A stretch of DNA of 64,000 bases from JAPWJZ01 sp966211335 (GTDB lineage Bacteria; Pseudomonadota; Alphaproteobacteria; Micavibrionales; UBA2020): contig CBIHNF010000001.1 in NCBI GenBank assembly GCA_966211335.1, positions 496,001 through 560,000 on the forward strand, read 5' to 3'. How positions within the stretch are numbered: position 1 is the first letter of the stretch; each line of letters opens with the position of its first letter. The notes beneath the pieces are model-generated. The model saw only the letters and a program-made list of their open reading frames with translations, did not search any database and was not told the DNA's origin. Of the stretch, positions 51,167-59,762 are shown piece by piece. The translations under genes and the position numbers were made by a program.

Positions 51167-51275
51167 GTCTTGTCCTTCTGCGGTAGAAAAGCCATTCAAT
51201 ACCCCCTCGTCTATAATCGGAAGCGGAACTCGATTTTAAAGGAAAAAGATTAACAAGCGCAACAGCGCATCGCGT

Positions 51276-51809
51276 TTAGTGGCAGCCGGGCGGGCAGGGC
51301 TTCTTCGGCTCCGGCGTCTTGCGGCCGCCCTGCGGCGACAGGCCTTCCGGAATCTGCAAATAGAGCTTCAGCTTTTCAGCGGCGGCGGCGTTCTGCTCCC
51401 ACAGCTGCATATAGTCGGAAGGCACCCAGCCGTGCTTGTCCTTCGGCGTATCCTTGGCGCCCGCCTTTTGCAGCAGTTCAATAATTTCCCTGCGGCTGCG
51501 CATGCCGCCCGAGACGGCGGCGGAGTGCAGGGGCGTCCAGCCGCGGCCTTTGTTCTCGGCGTTCACATTCGCGCCGGCTTTGATAAGAAGGTCGACAATT
51601 TCAGTTTCGCCCCAATAGGCGGCCTGATGCAGCGGCGTCAGGCCATGCGCATCCGAGACATCGGGGTTGGCGCCGTTATTCAGGAGGCGCTTCACTTCCT
51701 TGATGTTGCCGCTGCGCGCCGCGCGATAAAGGCGCGTTTCGCCGTCATCGTTGCGCTTGTTGACGCCGTTGCCGGTCAGCGTGTTGAAGATGTTATTAAG
51801 CCCCAGCAT
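51276..51809 (-). CDS. Short ankyrin-repeat protein
   Basis: The 177-residue protein has three to four ankyrin units (about 21-140: GETRLYRAARSGNIKEVKRLL, GLTPLHQAAYWGETEIVDLLI, GWTPLHSAAVSG) and a C-terminal tail rich in Pro and Lys that ends CPPGCH. GGGGGA is the Shine-Dalgarno. There is no signal peptide. It opens the second ankyrin island of the window. Confidence 0.88.
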   Translation of the reverse strand: MLGLNNIFNTLTGNGVNKRNDDGETRLYRAARSGNIKEVKRLLNNGANPDVSDAHGLTPLHQAAYWGETEIVDLLIKAGANVNAENKGRGWTPLHSAAVSGGMRSRREIIELLQKAGAKDTPKDKHGWVPSDYMQLWEQNAAAAEKLKLYLQIPEGLSPQGGRKTPEPKKPCPPGCH

Positions 51810-52231
51810 TCAATCCCCCGATCAAAAACTAAATAAAGAATAGCCTGCTTCCGTCCGCGCCGCAAATTGACGCGCAATGAAACAATAGAAAAACGCCTTT
51901 AAGATTTGGTTAATTGCGCGGGGAGTGTTTCGATTGATATATTTGTGCCACCAAGATGATTACCGGATTAATTCGCCGCGATTTTTTGCAGCCGTTGAGA
52001 AGCAAGACGCGTTGCCTGTTAAAAGTTTCGCGGAAGTCTTGCAGGAACAAAGTGTTAGACCCGTTTCGTTGACATAACCAAACGTGACCGCTATAAACTT
52101 ACCAGCAGCCGCGCAAAGGGCTGGAGCGTGTTTATAAAGTTTCCCGCATCCATAATGCCGCGCCACCTGTAAAACCCCGGACTTTGTTGGTACACGCATC
52201 ACGCCCGTAACTATCTATAGGATTTTAAAAA
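51810..52231. other. Intergenic stretch of 422 bases
   Basis: AT-rich upstream region of two divergent genes. Apart from a possible promoter at 52184-52213 I see no RNA gene, repeat or convincing ORF; an 80-codon minus-strand frame at 51960-52202 has no Shine-Dalgarno and an unlikely composition. Confidence 0.5.
52184..52213 (+). promoter_or_regulatory. Candidate promoter of the lipoprotein gene
   Basis: TTGTTG (52184-52189) and TAACTA (52208-52213) are 18 bases apart, about 19 bases before the ATG at 52232. Confidence 0.35.
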
Positions 52232-52579
52232 ATGACTCTCCGCACCGCCGCCGTTAAAACGCTGACCGCCGCTTTCACTGCCTCCACCCTCGCGCTCGCA
52301 GGCTGCGTGCTGAAGGAAGAAAAAGAAATCCTCTGCCCGCAGGCGGATGGCACGGTTTTCCAGCATAGCTTCAAGGGCGATATCACGGTGGTTGCCATCA
52401 ACAAGGCGACGGGTGATGCGCAGATCACGGCGCAGGGCGGCACCATGTCCATCAACAACAGCCCCGATGATTACAAATTTTTCGCCCGTGACGGCGCCAA
52501 TGGCGAAATGACCGAACTGCCGAAGAACGCGCAGAACTGCGCCGTCAAGACAACGCAGTGGCGCTTCGCGAATTTCTAA
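52232..52579 (+). CDS. Small lipoprotein, unknown
   Basis: The 115-residue protein has a signal peptide ending in the lipobox LALAGC (Cys at about 25), so it is lipidated and probably outer-membrane or periplasmic. The rest is a small beta-rich domain with two further cysteines. AGGA precedes the ATG. No family recognised. Confidence 0.7.
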   Translation: MTLRTAAVKTLTAAFTASTLALAGCVLKEEKEILCPQADGTVFQHSFKGDITVVAINKATGDAQITAQGGTMSINNSPDDYKFFARDGANGEMTELPKNAQNCAVKTTQWRFANF

Positions 52580-52594
52580 AAATAAAAAGCAGCG

Positions 52595-54271
52595 TTACAT
52601 GCCGTAGCGGCCGCCGAAGCCGCCGTACATGCCCATGCCCGGGTAATAGCCGATAAATTCGCTCGCGCGCACGCGGCCGACGCCCTCGATGGGGTCGGCG
52701 TTGAGGCGACCAGCTTTTTCGTCTGCGGCGAATTTCTTGGCTTTCTCGCTGCCTTCCTCCTCCAGCTTGCGCTGCAGCCAGGTGCTGGCGTCCTTCAAAT
52801 GGTAACCGTCGGAAATGAGCAGCCGCGCCAGTTCAAACCGCTCGTTCAGCAGCGCAATCGCAATCGCGCCGCCGCCGGCTGCCGGTTCCATCTCCACCCG
52901 GCCGCGGAAGAAGCGGTCTTCCCGCGCCTCCGCATAGGCGGCAATAACATCCACCAGCTTGTTTTCCGATACGGCGGCATTGAAAATCTCGCGTAAGGGT
53001 TTTGTGCGGCTGCCCTTCCACATGTCTTTTTTATTGGCAATCTCGAGCGCGCTGGAAAAGCGGCCATGGCGAAGGCTCGTCTGCTTCAGCTGCGCATCGC
53101 GCTCCGCCGACAGGTTTTTGCCGCGCGTCACGCGTTCGAGCCGAGAGGTGACATAGAGGGCGTTGGATATCTGCTTGTACTGCGCCAGCGATTGTTTCGG
53201 CAGCGCATGGTGGCTGAAGGCAATCATTTCCTCAAACGCGCCGGTACGGCCAAGGGCATAGGCGGCATCCAGGTTTGTCGTCTTGCCGCTGCCTTTGCCG
53301 GGCGTGCCGGCGCGCACGGCATAATCTGCGGCGGGGTTGGCGCGCCACAAAACGAGGTGATGCACGGCGTCGCGGTTGTCGCCGCCGGCAATCGCGGCAG
53401 ACAGCGCCACATCCAGCATCTCCTGCTGGTAGTTATGCTTGCCTTGCAAAAACCGCATGGTTTCGGTGTTGTTGCGGGCGGCGGCGCTGATGAACACCTG
53501 GTCCCAGCGGAAATCCGTCGAATTGCTGAGGTGATTGTAAATCGTGCGGAAGTCGGCAAGCTTCATCTTGGCGCATTCGTCGCAGAAGGTTGCCGTGAAG
53601 CCCATCTTGGGGTTCGCCTTCACGGCGACCGCGATATTCAGCATCATGCGGTAGAAAGCTTCCTCGACCGGGTTCGGGGCGGCGGGCTGCGGCGCGGCAG
53701 GCGCGGCTTCGGGCGTTGCTGCTTGCGCTGACGCGGGCACAGATTTCTCCTCCAGCGGCGCGGGGCGTTTCTGCGTGCGGGCGAAGGCCCGGTCCTGCCA
53801 GAAAATTTCTTCGACGGCATGGCCCTTGGCGTAATCAAAGGGTGTCTTATCCTGATTATCGGTGATCAGCGCGGGCGCGTGATGCGCCAGCAGCTGCTTG
53901 GTTGTTTCCTTTTGCCCGAGCCAGCTGGAGAAATGCAGCGCCGTCCAGCCGCGGTTATCGCCGCGCGCCAGATTGACAAGCGGATGGGAGGAGAGAACTT
54001 CAAGTGCGGATGAATGCCCGCGCGCAGCCGCGACCATCAGCGGCGTCACACCGTCCTCGTTGCAAAAATCCGGCAGCGCGCCGGGTTTCGCCAACAGCGA
54101 TTTCAGGCCCGCCGCATCACCCGATGCTGCCGCCTTCATGATGTCATAGGCAACCGACTGCGGCTCGATCCCGCGCGTGAAAAAGGGCAAGAGGCGCGGC
54201 AGCGGCAGTTCGGACGCCAGCTGTTGCGGCGCGAAGGGCTGGCTTTTGTACGGGTCTGGTAACGCGGCCAT
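52595..54271 (-). CDS. Large ankyrin-repeat protein
   Basis: The 558-residue protein has ankyrin units at about 40-145 (GVTPLMVAAARGHSSALEVL, GWTALHFSSWLGQKETTKQLLAHH), a Pro/Ala linker (about 160-205), then a long helical region with less clear repeats and a Gly/Tyr/Met-rich end (GYYPGMGMYGGFGG). The middle (RLERVTRGKNLSAERDAQLKQ) is not recognised. No signal peptide. It lies divergent from the ankyrin gene at 54440. It is the largest effector-like candidate of this island. Confidence 0.8.
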   Translation of the reverse strand: MAALPDPYKSQPFAPQQLASELPLPRLLPFFTRGIEPQSVAYDIMKAAASGDAAGLKSLLAKPGALPDFCNEDGVTPLMVAAARGHSSALEVLSSHPLVNLARGDNRGWTALHFSSWLGQKETTKQLLAHHAPALITDNQDKTPFDYAKGHAVEEIFWQDRAFARTQKRPAPLEEKSVPASAQAATPEAAPAAPQPAAPNPVEEAFYRMMLNIAVAVKANPKMGFTATFCDECAKMKLADFRTIYNHLSNSTDFRWDQVFISAAARNNTETMRFLQGKHNYQQEMLDVALSAAIAGGDNRDAVHHLVLWRANPAADYAVRAGTPGKGSGKTTNLDAAYALGRTGAFEEMIAFSHHALPKQSLAQYKQISNALYVTSRLERVTRGKNLSAERDAQLKQTSLRHGRFSSALEIANKKDMWKGSRTKPLREIFNAAVSENKLVDVIAAYAEAREDRFFRGRVEMEPAAGGGAIAIALLNERFELARLLISDGYHLKDASTWLQRKLEEEGSEKAKKFAADEKAGRLNADPIEGVGRVRASEFIGYYPGMGMYGGFGGRYGM

Positions 54272-54365
54272 GATGACGCTGAATCACTTTTTGTTGAGAA
54301 TAGGTCGCAAGTCTAGCGCGCAATACGGAAATGGTCAATGTTGCTGCCCGTTACCCGCCATTTCG

Positions 54366-54393
54366 TTGACATAAAAGCCGAATCTGCTAGCCT
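54366..54393 (+). promoter_or_regulatory. Promoter of the ankyrin gene at 54.4 kb
   Basis: TTGACA (54366-54371), 16 bases and TAGCCT (54388-54393), about 45 bases before the ATG. The -35 region reads TTGACATAAAA, as also at 61755. Confidence 0.5.
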
Positions 54394-54439
54394 GACGGCT
54401 ATCTGAACAGCGTTATTTATATCGAAGCGGGAGATCGCG

Positions 54440-55441
54440 ATGAAAAACCGTGCAAGACAGGGCTTTTCGAAGGAGCAGCAGCAGACGCTCGACCGTCTTA
54501 TGACGGGCGCCATCAAGGCCTGGGACGAAACGCTGATCACCTCCATCGCGGAATCCGGCGCGGATACGCAAGACCTGCTCATCAAGGCCATCAGCCGCAA
54601 AAGCTTGCCCATGGTGAAACTGGCGCTGCAGCATGGGGCGGATGCGAATGCCCTTGCACCGACCAGCGATGCGCGCAGGTTCCAGCCCGTACTGCACCAT
54701 GCGCATGACAATTTCAGCGAGGAAATTTTCAAGACGATCCTCGCGCAAGGCGTCGACATCGATGTCAAAAGCCCGCAAGGCGATACCGTCGCGCTCAAGG
54801 CCATCAAGAGCGGCGATTTTGACCGCATGCACCTTTATAAAAAGCTCAAAGCCGACCTCTCGCCCTATGTGCAAAACATCTTTTTCCGCGCCATCGAAAA
54901 GAAGGACGCAAGCGTCCTCAACTGGAGCCTTGCGCAGGGTGCGGATGTGCAGGGCAAACAGCGGCAGCATGACGATACGCTGGCGACGGCCATGCACATC
55001 GCCTGCCACCATTTTGATGAGGGCATCATTGATATCCTGCTCAAAAAGGGCCTTGGCATGAATGCGCAGAATTCATCCGGCGAAACGCCGCTGCACGGCC
55101 TTGCCCGCGCGCCGGATATAAAGAAAGCGGAATTCATGCTGGCGCAGGGCGCCGACCCGCTGACGCCCAATTACGCCGGCACAACGCCGCTTGATGAAGC
55201 CATGAAGCATTTGACGAATGAAAGCAGCTCGACCGGTTTCGGCGGCAGTTCTAGTTCCAGCTACGGCAGTTCGGCGTCGACCTTGCGCGCCAATGCGAAG
55301 TTACTCATTGAAATGATGCTGACCAAGGTGAAGGAAGGCCGCATGGCCGACTTCAACAATACCGCCGTTTCGCGCGATATTCCGGCATCAAAGGTCGTGA
55401 CCTTCAAAAAGCCGAAGGAAGACCCGCCTGCCGCGCCATAA
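54440..55441 (+). CDS. Ankyrin-repeat protein
   Basis: The 333-residue protein has about six ankyrin-type units, some degenerate (LLIKAISRKSLPMVKLALQHGADA, ETPLHGLARAPDIKKAEFMLAQGADP), a Ser/Gly linker (about 262-280) and a basic Pro-rich tail. GGGAG is the Shine-Dalgarno. No signal peptide. It converges with the FHA gene, whose stop lies 12 bases away. Confidence 0.82.
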   Translation: MKNRARQGFSKEQQQTLDRLMTGAIKAWDETLITSIAESGADTQDLLIKAISRKSLPMVKLALQHGADANALAPTSDARRFQPVLHHAHDNFSEEIFKTILAQGVDIDVKSPQGDTVALKAIKSGDFDRMHLYKKLKADLSPYVQNIFFRAIEKKDASVLNWSLAQGADVQGKQRQHDDTLATAMHIACHHFDEGIIDILLKKGLGMNAQNSSGETPLHGLARAPDIKKAEFMLAQGADPLTPNYAGTTPLDEAMKHLTNESSSTGFGGSSSSSYGSSASTLRANAKLLIEMMLTKVKEGRMADFNNTAVSRDIPASKVVTFKKPKEDPPAAP

Positions 55442-55452
55442 GCCGCGCTGCA

Positions 55453-56418
55453 TTAGTCCTTCTTCTTCGCGTTGAAGACATCGCTGCTGAAAATTTCCTC
55501 ATTGCCCTTGTCAAACTGCGCCGGCGTTTCCGCGGCGGCAAGGCTTGTCAGATACGGCTCAAGCCGCGAGGCGTAATCAGGCGCCTGGCTGAACTTGTCG
55601 TTGCTTAAGGATGACAGGCCGAGGAAGGAAATCAGCAAACCCAGCGCGAAGAAGCCCACCCAGAGGCGTTTCTTCTTCTGGCTCAGATCTGTCGCAAGGG
55701 TCAGCGAATAATACAGCAGCATGACAAAAATCAGCAGGTTCATGCCGCCCGTGAACACGGAGGAGAAGGTGTTTTCGTTGCTGAGGAAGTCGACGTAATA
55801 TTCTGCCAGAGCCGCAATCACGAAGAAGATGACGGTGAGGGACGCAAGCGCCACATGGCTGCGGAAGCGCGACTTGTGGCGCACCAGCTTGCCGGCCACG
55901 CCCCAGAGCAGCGACCACATGAAAATGGTGATGCCCGTGCCAATGGCCGCGCGCGCCAGCGTGTTGTTGACGTCTTCATCCCAGACCTCCAGATAGGTCC
56001 AGCCCATGTAGGCAAGGATGGCGAGGGTGAAGGACAGCCAGATATTGACGGGGCGGGACAGCCAGACGACTACCGGGTCGGTTTTCGCGACGCGCAGCGC
56101 CGGCGGCACCGGATGATGCGGGTCAAAAACGCGGATGTCCGTGCGGCCAATGCGCACGGTATCGCCGGATTTCAAATGCGCCGAAGCGCCATGGTGATGT
56201 TTATCATTCACCGTGACGCCATTTTCGCTGCCGAGTTCATGGATGATGAAATCGGTGCCGTTATAATCGATGCGCAGGTGCTGCGCGCTAACGGCAGGGT
56301 CGCCAATGATGATGTCGTTGTGATAACCGCGGCCCAAGGTGGCCGGGAAGGTCTCGATGCTGCGGTGGCTGACGCTGCCATCGCCGGAATGGCTGGTGAT
56401 TTCAAGGACGAGTTTCAT
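55453..56418 (-). CDS. FHA-domain protein with five membrane segments
   Basis: The 321-residue protein starts with an FHA domain (1-95) carrying the signature LGRG, SAQH and ENGVTVND, which binds phosphothreonine. Five membrane helices follow (about 127-147, 160-181, 190-209, 220-242, 254-273) and a short cytoplasmic tail. Its ATG overlaps the stop of the upstream protease (ATGA), so the two are co-translated. A role in phosphothreonine-dependent control of the protease or of secretion is a guess; no Ser/Thr kinase gene lies nearby. Confidence 0.85.
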   Translation of the reverse strand: MKLVLEITSHSGDGSVSHRSIETFPATLGRGYHNDIIIGDPAVSAQHLRIDYNGTDFIIHELGSENGVTVNDKHHHGASAHLKSGDTVRIGRTDIRVFDPHHPVPPALRVAKTDPVVVWLSRPVNIWLSFTLAILAYMGWTYLEVWDEDVNNTLARAAIGTGITIFMWSLLWGVAGKLVRHKSRFRSHVALASLTVIFFVIAALAEYYVDFLSNENTFSSVFTGGMNLLIFVMLLYYSLTLATDLSQKKKRLWVGFFALGLLISFLGLSSLSNDKFSQAPDYASRLEPYLTSLAAAETPAQFDKGNEEIFSSDVFNAKKKD

Positions 56419-57914
56419 TGTTTATCTCCCTTGTCATCTGCAGCGGGCGCAGGTGCGGCGGCAGGCGGTGTTGTCTCAGGCGCATCCGGTTTCTGCGGCG
56501 CAGGTGCGGAACGGTCGGGCAAGGAAGGCTGCGCGGAAGATGAACCTGCTTCCGTCACCACGGGCGGCGCGCTGGGCGCGGCTGCGCCGGCAGCACCCGG
56601 CTTGATTTCCGACATGAATTTTTTCGCCAGCAGCAGCGCGTTTTCTTTCGAGACACCGGCTGCGACTTCTGAAATCATCAGGCCCTGACGGCCCGCGCCG
56701 ACCAGCGCCATGTAGAGGTGCATGTCATAAATTTTCGGATACTTCTTGTACTGCCGCACGCAGAACGACGCTTTCCAGCGGTGATCCGCCAAATCGACAA
56801 AGCGGTTGTTGCAGTCAAAGTTGGTGACGTCTTCTTCACCTGCGTTGCTATAGGCATCCAGCGGCAGGGAATACTGGCTTTCGTAATAATTATAGAAGCG
56901 GGAAAGATCCAGCTTATCTTTCGGCACGATTGAATCATAGCGATAAAGATAAGTGCCGGTATCAAAATCATCGTCAAGGAACAGGCGGTCCTGACTGGAG
57001 CAGATGGAGGTGTATTTTTTATACGATTTCTTTTCCTCGGCTGAAGTATCGCCCCAGCACTTGAAAGCCGTGTTAATGCGCCCCGGCACCATAAAGGCGC
57101 CGAAGGGAACGGATTCCCATTTTTCGCCCATGATGCGGTCGACAATTTTCTGCTGCGTCTTCAGCAAACGGTCTTCAATATGCGCGCTGGAATCTTTCAA
57201 AAAATCATAGCCCGGTTTTTCCGCCTGATATTCCGCCAGCAGCGCATGCAGCGGCTCCACCGGCACAAGGAAGCTGATGGAATTGCCGGCGGTCGACACG
57301 TTGATGCCGACAACGCGGCCATCATGCCCCAGGGCCGGGCCGCCCGACATGCCGGGGTTCAATGATCCTGAGAAGTGGATTTTGTCGATGAAGCTTTCGT
57401 GGTTTACGCCGTTATAAGTGCCCTCGATAATCGTGAAGCCGATATCATGCGGGTTGCCGAGGGAGAAAAGTCGCGCGCCCTTCGGCAGATCGGAATGGCC
57501 AAGCTCCACAAATGTGTCGCCGGGTTTTTCCATCTGCAAAATCGCCAGGTCATGGCCGACGTCGGCGATAAGGACTTTCAGGTTTCCCTTCACGCCTTTG
57601 TCATGAAGGTATTCAAGCCGGTTATTCTCCGGCCGTTGCACGGCCTCCGCCACAACGTGGTAGTTGGTGGCGATCAGGCCGGTGCTGGAGAACTGGAAGC
57701 CTGAGCCGATCGAGTTCTTTTTGCCGGAAGCCAGGTCAACCACCTGCACCTGATAGATCGCATCGCCGTATTTTTCAAAAATCCGCTGCGCTTCATCGGT
57801 AATCTTGGGCTCTTCGGCCGCTGCAGGGGCGGTTTTGATCTCATCCGCGGCAAAAACAAGGGTCGGCGCGGCTGTAAACAGCAAAAACGCCATGAAAAAG
57901 CCAGAAATCCGCAT
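56415..57914 (-). CDS. Exported trypsin-like serine protease
   Basis: The ATG at 57914 after GGGGA gives 499 residues. A signal peptide (about 1-23) leads to a trypsin-like (S1C) domain with H86 (ATNYHVVA), D122 (HDLAILQM) and S190 (NPGMSGGPAL). No PDZ domain is visible; instead a C-terminal part of about 250 residues follows, with Cys residues and a Pro/Ala tail. It thus differs from DegP. It is co-translated with the FHA membrane protein. Confidence 0.85.
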   Translation of the reverse strand: MRISGFFMAFLLFTAAPTLVFAADEIKTAPAAAEEPKITDEAQRIFEKYGDAIYQVQVVDLASGKKNSIGSGFQFSSTGLIATNYHVVAEAVQRPENNRLEYLHDKGVKGNLKVLIADVGHDLAILQMEKPGDTFVELGHSDLPKGARLFSLGNPHDIGFTIIEGTYNGVNHESFIDKIHFSGSLNPGMSGGPALGHDGRVVGINVSTAGNSISFLVPVEPLHALLAEYQAEKPGYDFLKDSSAHIEDRLLKTQQKIVDRIMGEKWESVPFGAFMVPGRINTAFKCWGDTSAEEKKSYKKYTSICSSQDRLFLDDDFDTGTYLYRYDSIVPKDKLDLSRFYNYYESQYSLPLDAYSNAGEEDVTNFDCNNRFVDLADHRWKASFCVRQYKKYPKIYDMHLYMALVGAGRQGLMISEVAAGVSKENALLLAKKFMSEIKPGAAGAAAPSAPPVVTEAGSSSAQPSLPDRSAPAPQKPDAPETTPPAAAPAPAADDKGDKQ

Positions 57915-58106
57915 GAAAATCCCCAAAACTGCCGAATTTGCCGGAAACCGGCCTCAAGAAACCTGAAGGCCGCAGGCGGCCATCGCTAAAACCCGCTTCT
58001 ATTATTTAAGGGCAAGCGGCCCTTTAGCAAGCTGAAACGGTGGAAGGCTAACGCCGTCAGGGGCGGTTTTCGCACCCGCAAGCTTGTTATAATTTTATGC
58101 CATTTA

Positions 58107-58125
58107 TTTGTAACAATATTACAAA
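58107..58125. promoter_or_regulatory. Inverted repeat upstream of an ankyrin gene
   Basis: TTTGTAA (58107-58113) and TTACAAA (58119-58125) are perfect arms around five bases, in the 347-base gap 57915-58261 between the protease and the ankyrin gene. The gap has no gene. Confidence 0.4.
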
Positions 58126-58261
58126 AGCTGCAATTGGTTTGGTGCAAGCTTGCGATAGCGTATCGACACTGCCATGTTAACCATGCTAACTTTTCTTCCC
58201 GTAAGAGTTTTATTTCCAAAGACATCGCCCACGTTTTAAAAGCGCGGGGAGGGGTTCCAGA

Positions 58262-59650
58262 TTGAAAAATTTCTTTAACGCCGTCTCGCGCATGTTCAAG
58301 TCTGACCCCAACAAGGTTCAGGACACTGGGTATACCCGCCTCCAGAAGGCAATCTCCGACAATGACCTCGCCATGGTCGTCGGCCTCATCAAGGTCGGCG
58401 CCGATGTGAACTTCCGTGGCAACCTGCTCTACCCGCCGCTGCATCTCGCGCTTGAAAAAGACCGCCACTCTATCGCCGTAGCGCTCATTCAGGCCGGTGC
58501 TGATGTAAACCTGCAGGACGCCGGCGGCAAAACGCCGCTGCACCGCGCGGTCATGCAGAGTCAGGAAACGTTTACGCGCACGCTTTTGAAGCTCGGCGCA
58601 GATCCCAACATTGCGGATGATACCGGCAAGACGCCGCTGCATTGCGTTTCCACCGCGCAGCCGGATTTGATTGATTTGCTTGTCGCCAACAACGCCCGCA
58701 TCAACGCGCGCGATGAAAACGGCAACACACCGCTGCACACCTTCCTCGATAAGGCTGTGATGGTCGAACACCTGTTGAAAAACGGTGCCGACCCCAACGT
58801 GAAGAACGACTACGGCGTCTCCCCCTATATGATGATGCTGGAAGACGAACGCATCAGCAAATACCCGAAAGTGCTGCAGCAACTGCTCGCCTTCAAGGCC
58901 GACATCGGCGCTGCCAACCCGCTGGGCGAAACGCTGCTGCATATGGCGGCGCGGCTTGAAATGTCTGAAGCCTTCAACACTGTCATCGACGATTGCGAAC
59001 TTGCCGTAAAAGACACCGGCGGCAACAACGTGCTGCACGCGCTCGCCCGCACGCAGAATGTCTCCATGATGCTGAAGGTCATCCAGAAAGCGCCCGAACT
59101 GCTGCATGATGAAAATATTTACGGCCGCACGCCCCTCGGCGAGCTGTGCCGCCGGGCGGAGCGCATGCCCTATATGATGGACGATAAATTCATCACCGCC
59201 GCGCGCATCATGATCAACGCCGGCGCCGATCCTTCTGCAAAGGATGAAAACGGCCGCACGCTGCTGCATCATGCCGTTACACAAGACAAACAGGCTTTCA
59301 TCGAATTCCTGCACAGCCGCAAGATCGACCTCGATGTCATCGGCAAGGACGGCAAGGCTGCGCTGCATATCGCGATTGAAAAGAAAAACCTCACTGTGCT
59401 GGACCGGCTGCTGGACCTCGGCGCCGACCCTGACCTGACGGACAGCCGCGGCTGGACGGTGCTCGACCGCCTCGCCGAAAAGGACGATCGCAACAGCCCC
59501 GTCGTGCAACGCCTCATCGTTGCCGGCGCGCAGTATAAAAAACAGCTGCCGCTCAACCCCGAGCTGATGCGCAAACGCGAAAACGGCCTCGGCAAAGGTC
59601 GCCTCTCCGGCGGCTACGGCCTCAACAACGGCAAGCCACCCGCGCCTTAA
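58262..59650 (+). CDS. Long ankyrin-repeat protein
   Basis: The start is TTG at 58262, with a strong GGGGAGGGG at 58246-58254; no ATG fits. The 462-residue protein is a nearly unbroken array of about twelve ankyrin units (YPPLHLALEKDRHSIAVALIQ, GKTPLHRAVMQSQETFTRTLL, GRTLLHHAVTQDKQAFIEFL). The last 50 residues (GWTVLDRLAEKDD, RLIVAGAQYKKQLPLNP, LMRKR) match the end of the protein at 60772-61665, so those two share a cap. Confidence 0.9.
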   Translation: MKNFFNAVSRMFKSDPNKVQDTGYTRLQKAISDNDLAMVVGLIKVGADVNFRGNLLYPPLHLALEKDRHSIAVALIQAGADVNLQDAGGKTPLHRAVMQSQETFTRTLLKLGADPNIADDTGKTPLHCVSTAQPDLIDLLVANNARINARDENGNTPLHTFLDKAVMVEHLLKNGADPNVKNDYGVSPYMMMLEDERISKYPKVLQQLLAFKADIGAANPLGETLLHMAARLEMSEAFNTVIDDCELAVKDTGGNNVLHALARTQNVSMMLKVIQKAPELLHDENIYGRTPLGELCRRAERMPYMMDDKFITAARIMINAGADPSAKDENGRTLLHHAVTQDKQAFIEFLHSRKIDLDVIGKDGKAALHIAIEKKNLTVLDRLLDLGADPDLTDSRGWTVLDRLAEKDDRNSPVVQRLIVAGAQYKKQLPLNPELMRKRENGLGKGRLSGGYGLNNGKPPAP

Positions 59651-59659
59651 CGCGCTCTT

Positions 59660-59746
59660 GTCATTCCCGCGAAAGCGGGAATCCAGGGCTTCATAAAATG
59701 GAATTTGTTTCTCGTGACTCTAGATCCCCGCTTTCGCGGGGATGAC
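59660..59746. repeat. Palindromic repeat with inverted ends (REP/MITE-like)
   Basis: The left end GTCATTCCCGCGAAAGCGGG is itself a palindrome and is mirrored at the right end as CCCCGCTTTCGCGGGGATGAC, with about 35 bases between. The two outer 27-base ends match as inverted repeats with three or four changes. Dispersed GTCAT-CCCGC-GAAA-GCGGG elements are widespread in Proteobacteria. This is the only copy I see in the window. It lies between two convergent ankyrin genes and may also end transcription. Confidence 0.75.
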
Positions 59747-59762
59747 GGCGGTGTGCGAGTCA

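Noticed and set aside
51960..52202. 80-codon open frame in an intergenic region
   Set aside because: No Shine-Dalgarno, Cys-rich odd composition and no promoter; probably chance.
57986..59509. 507-codon open frame on the minus strand
   Set aside because: It is antisense to a clear ankyrin array.
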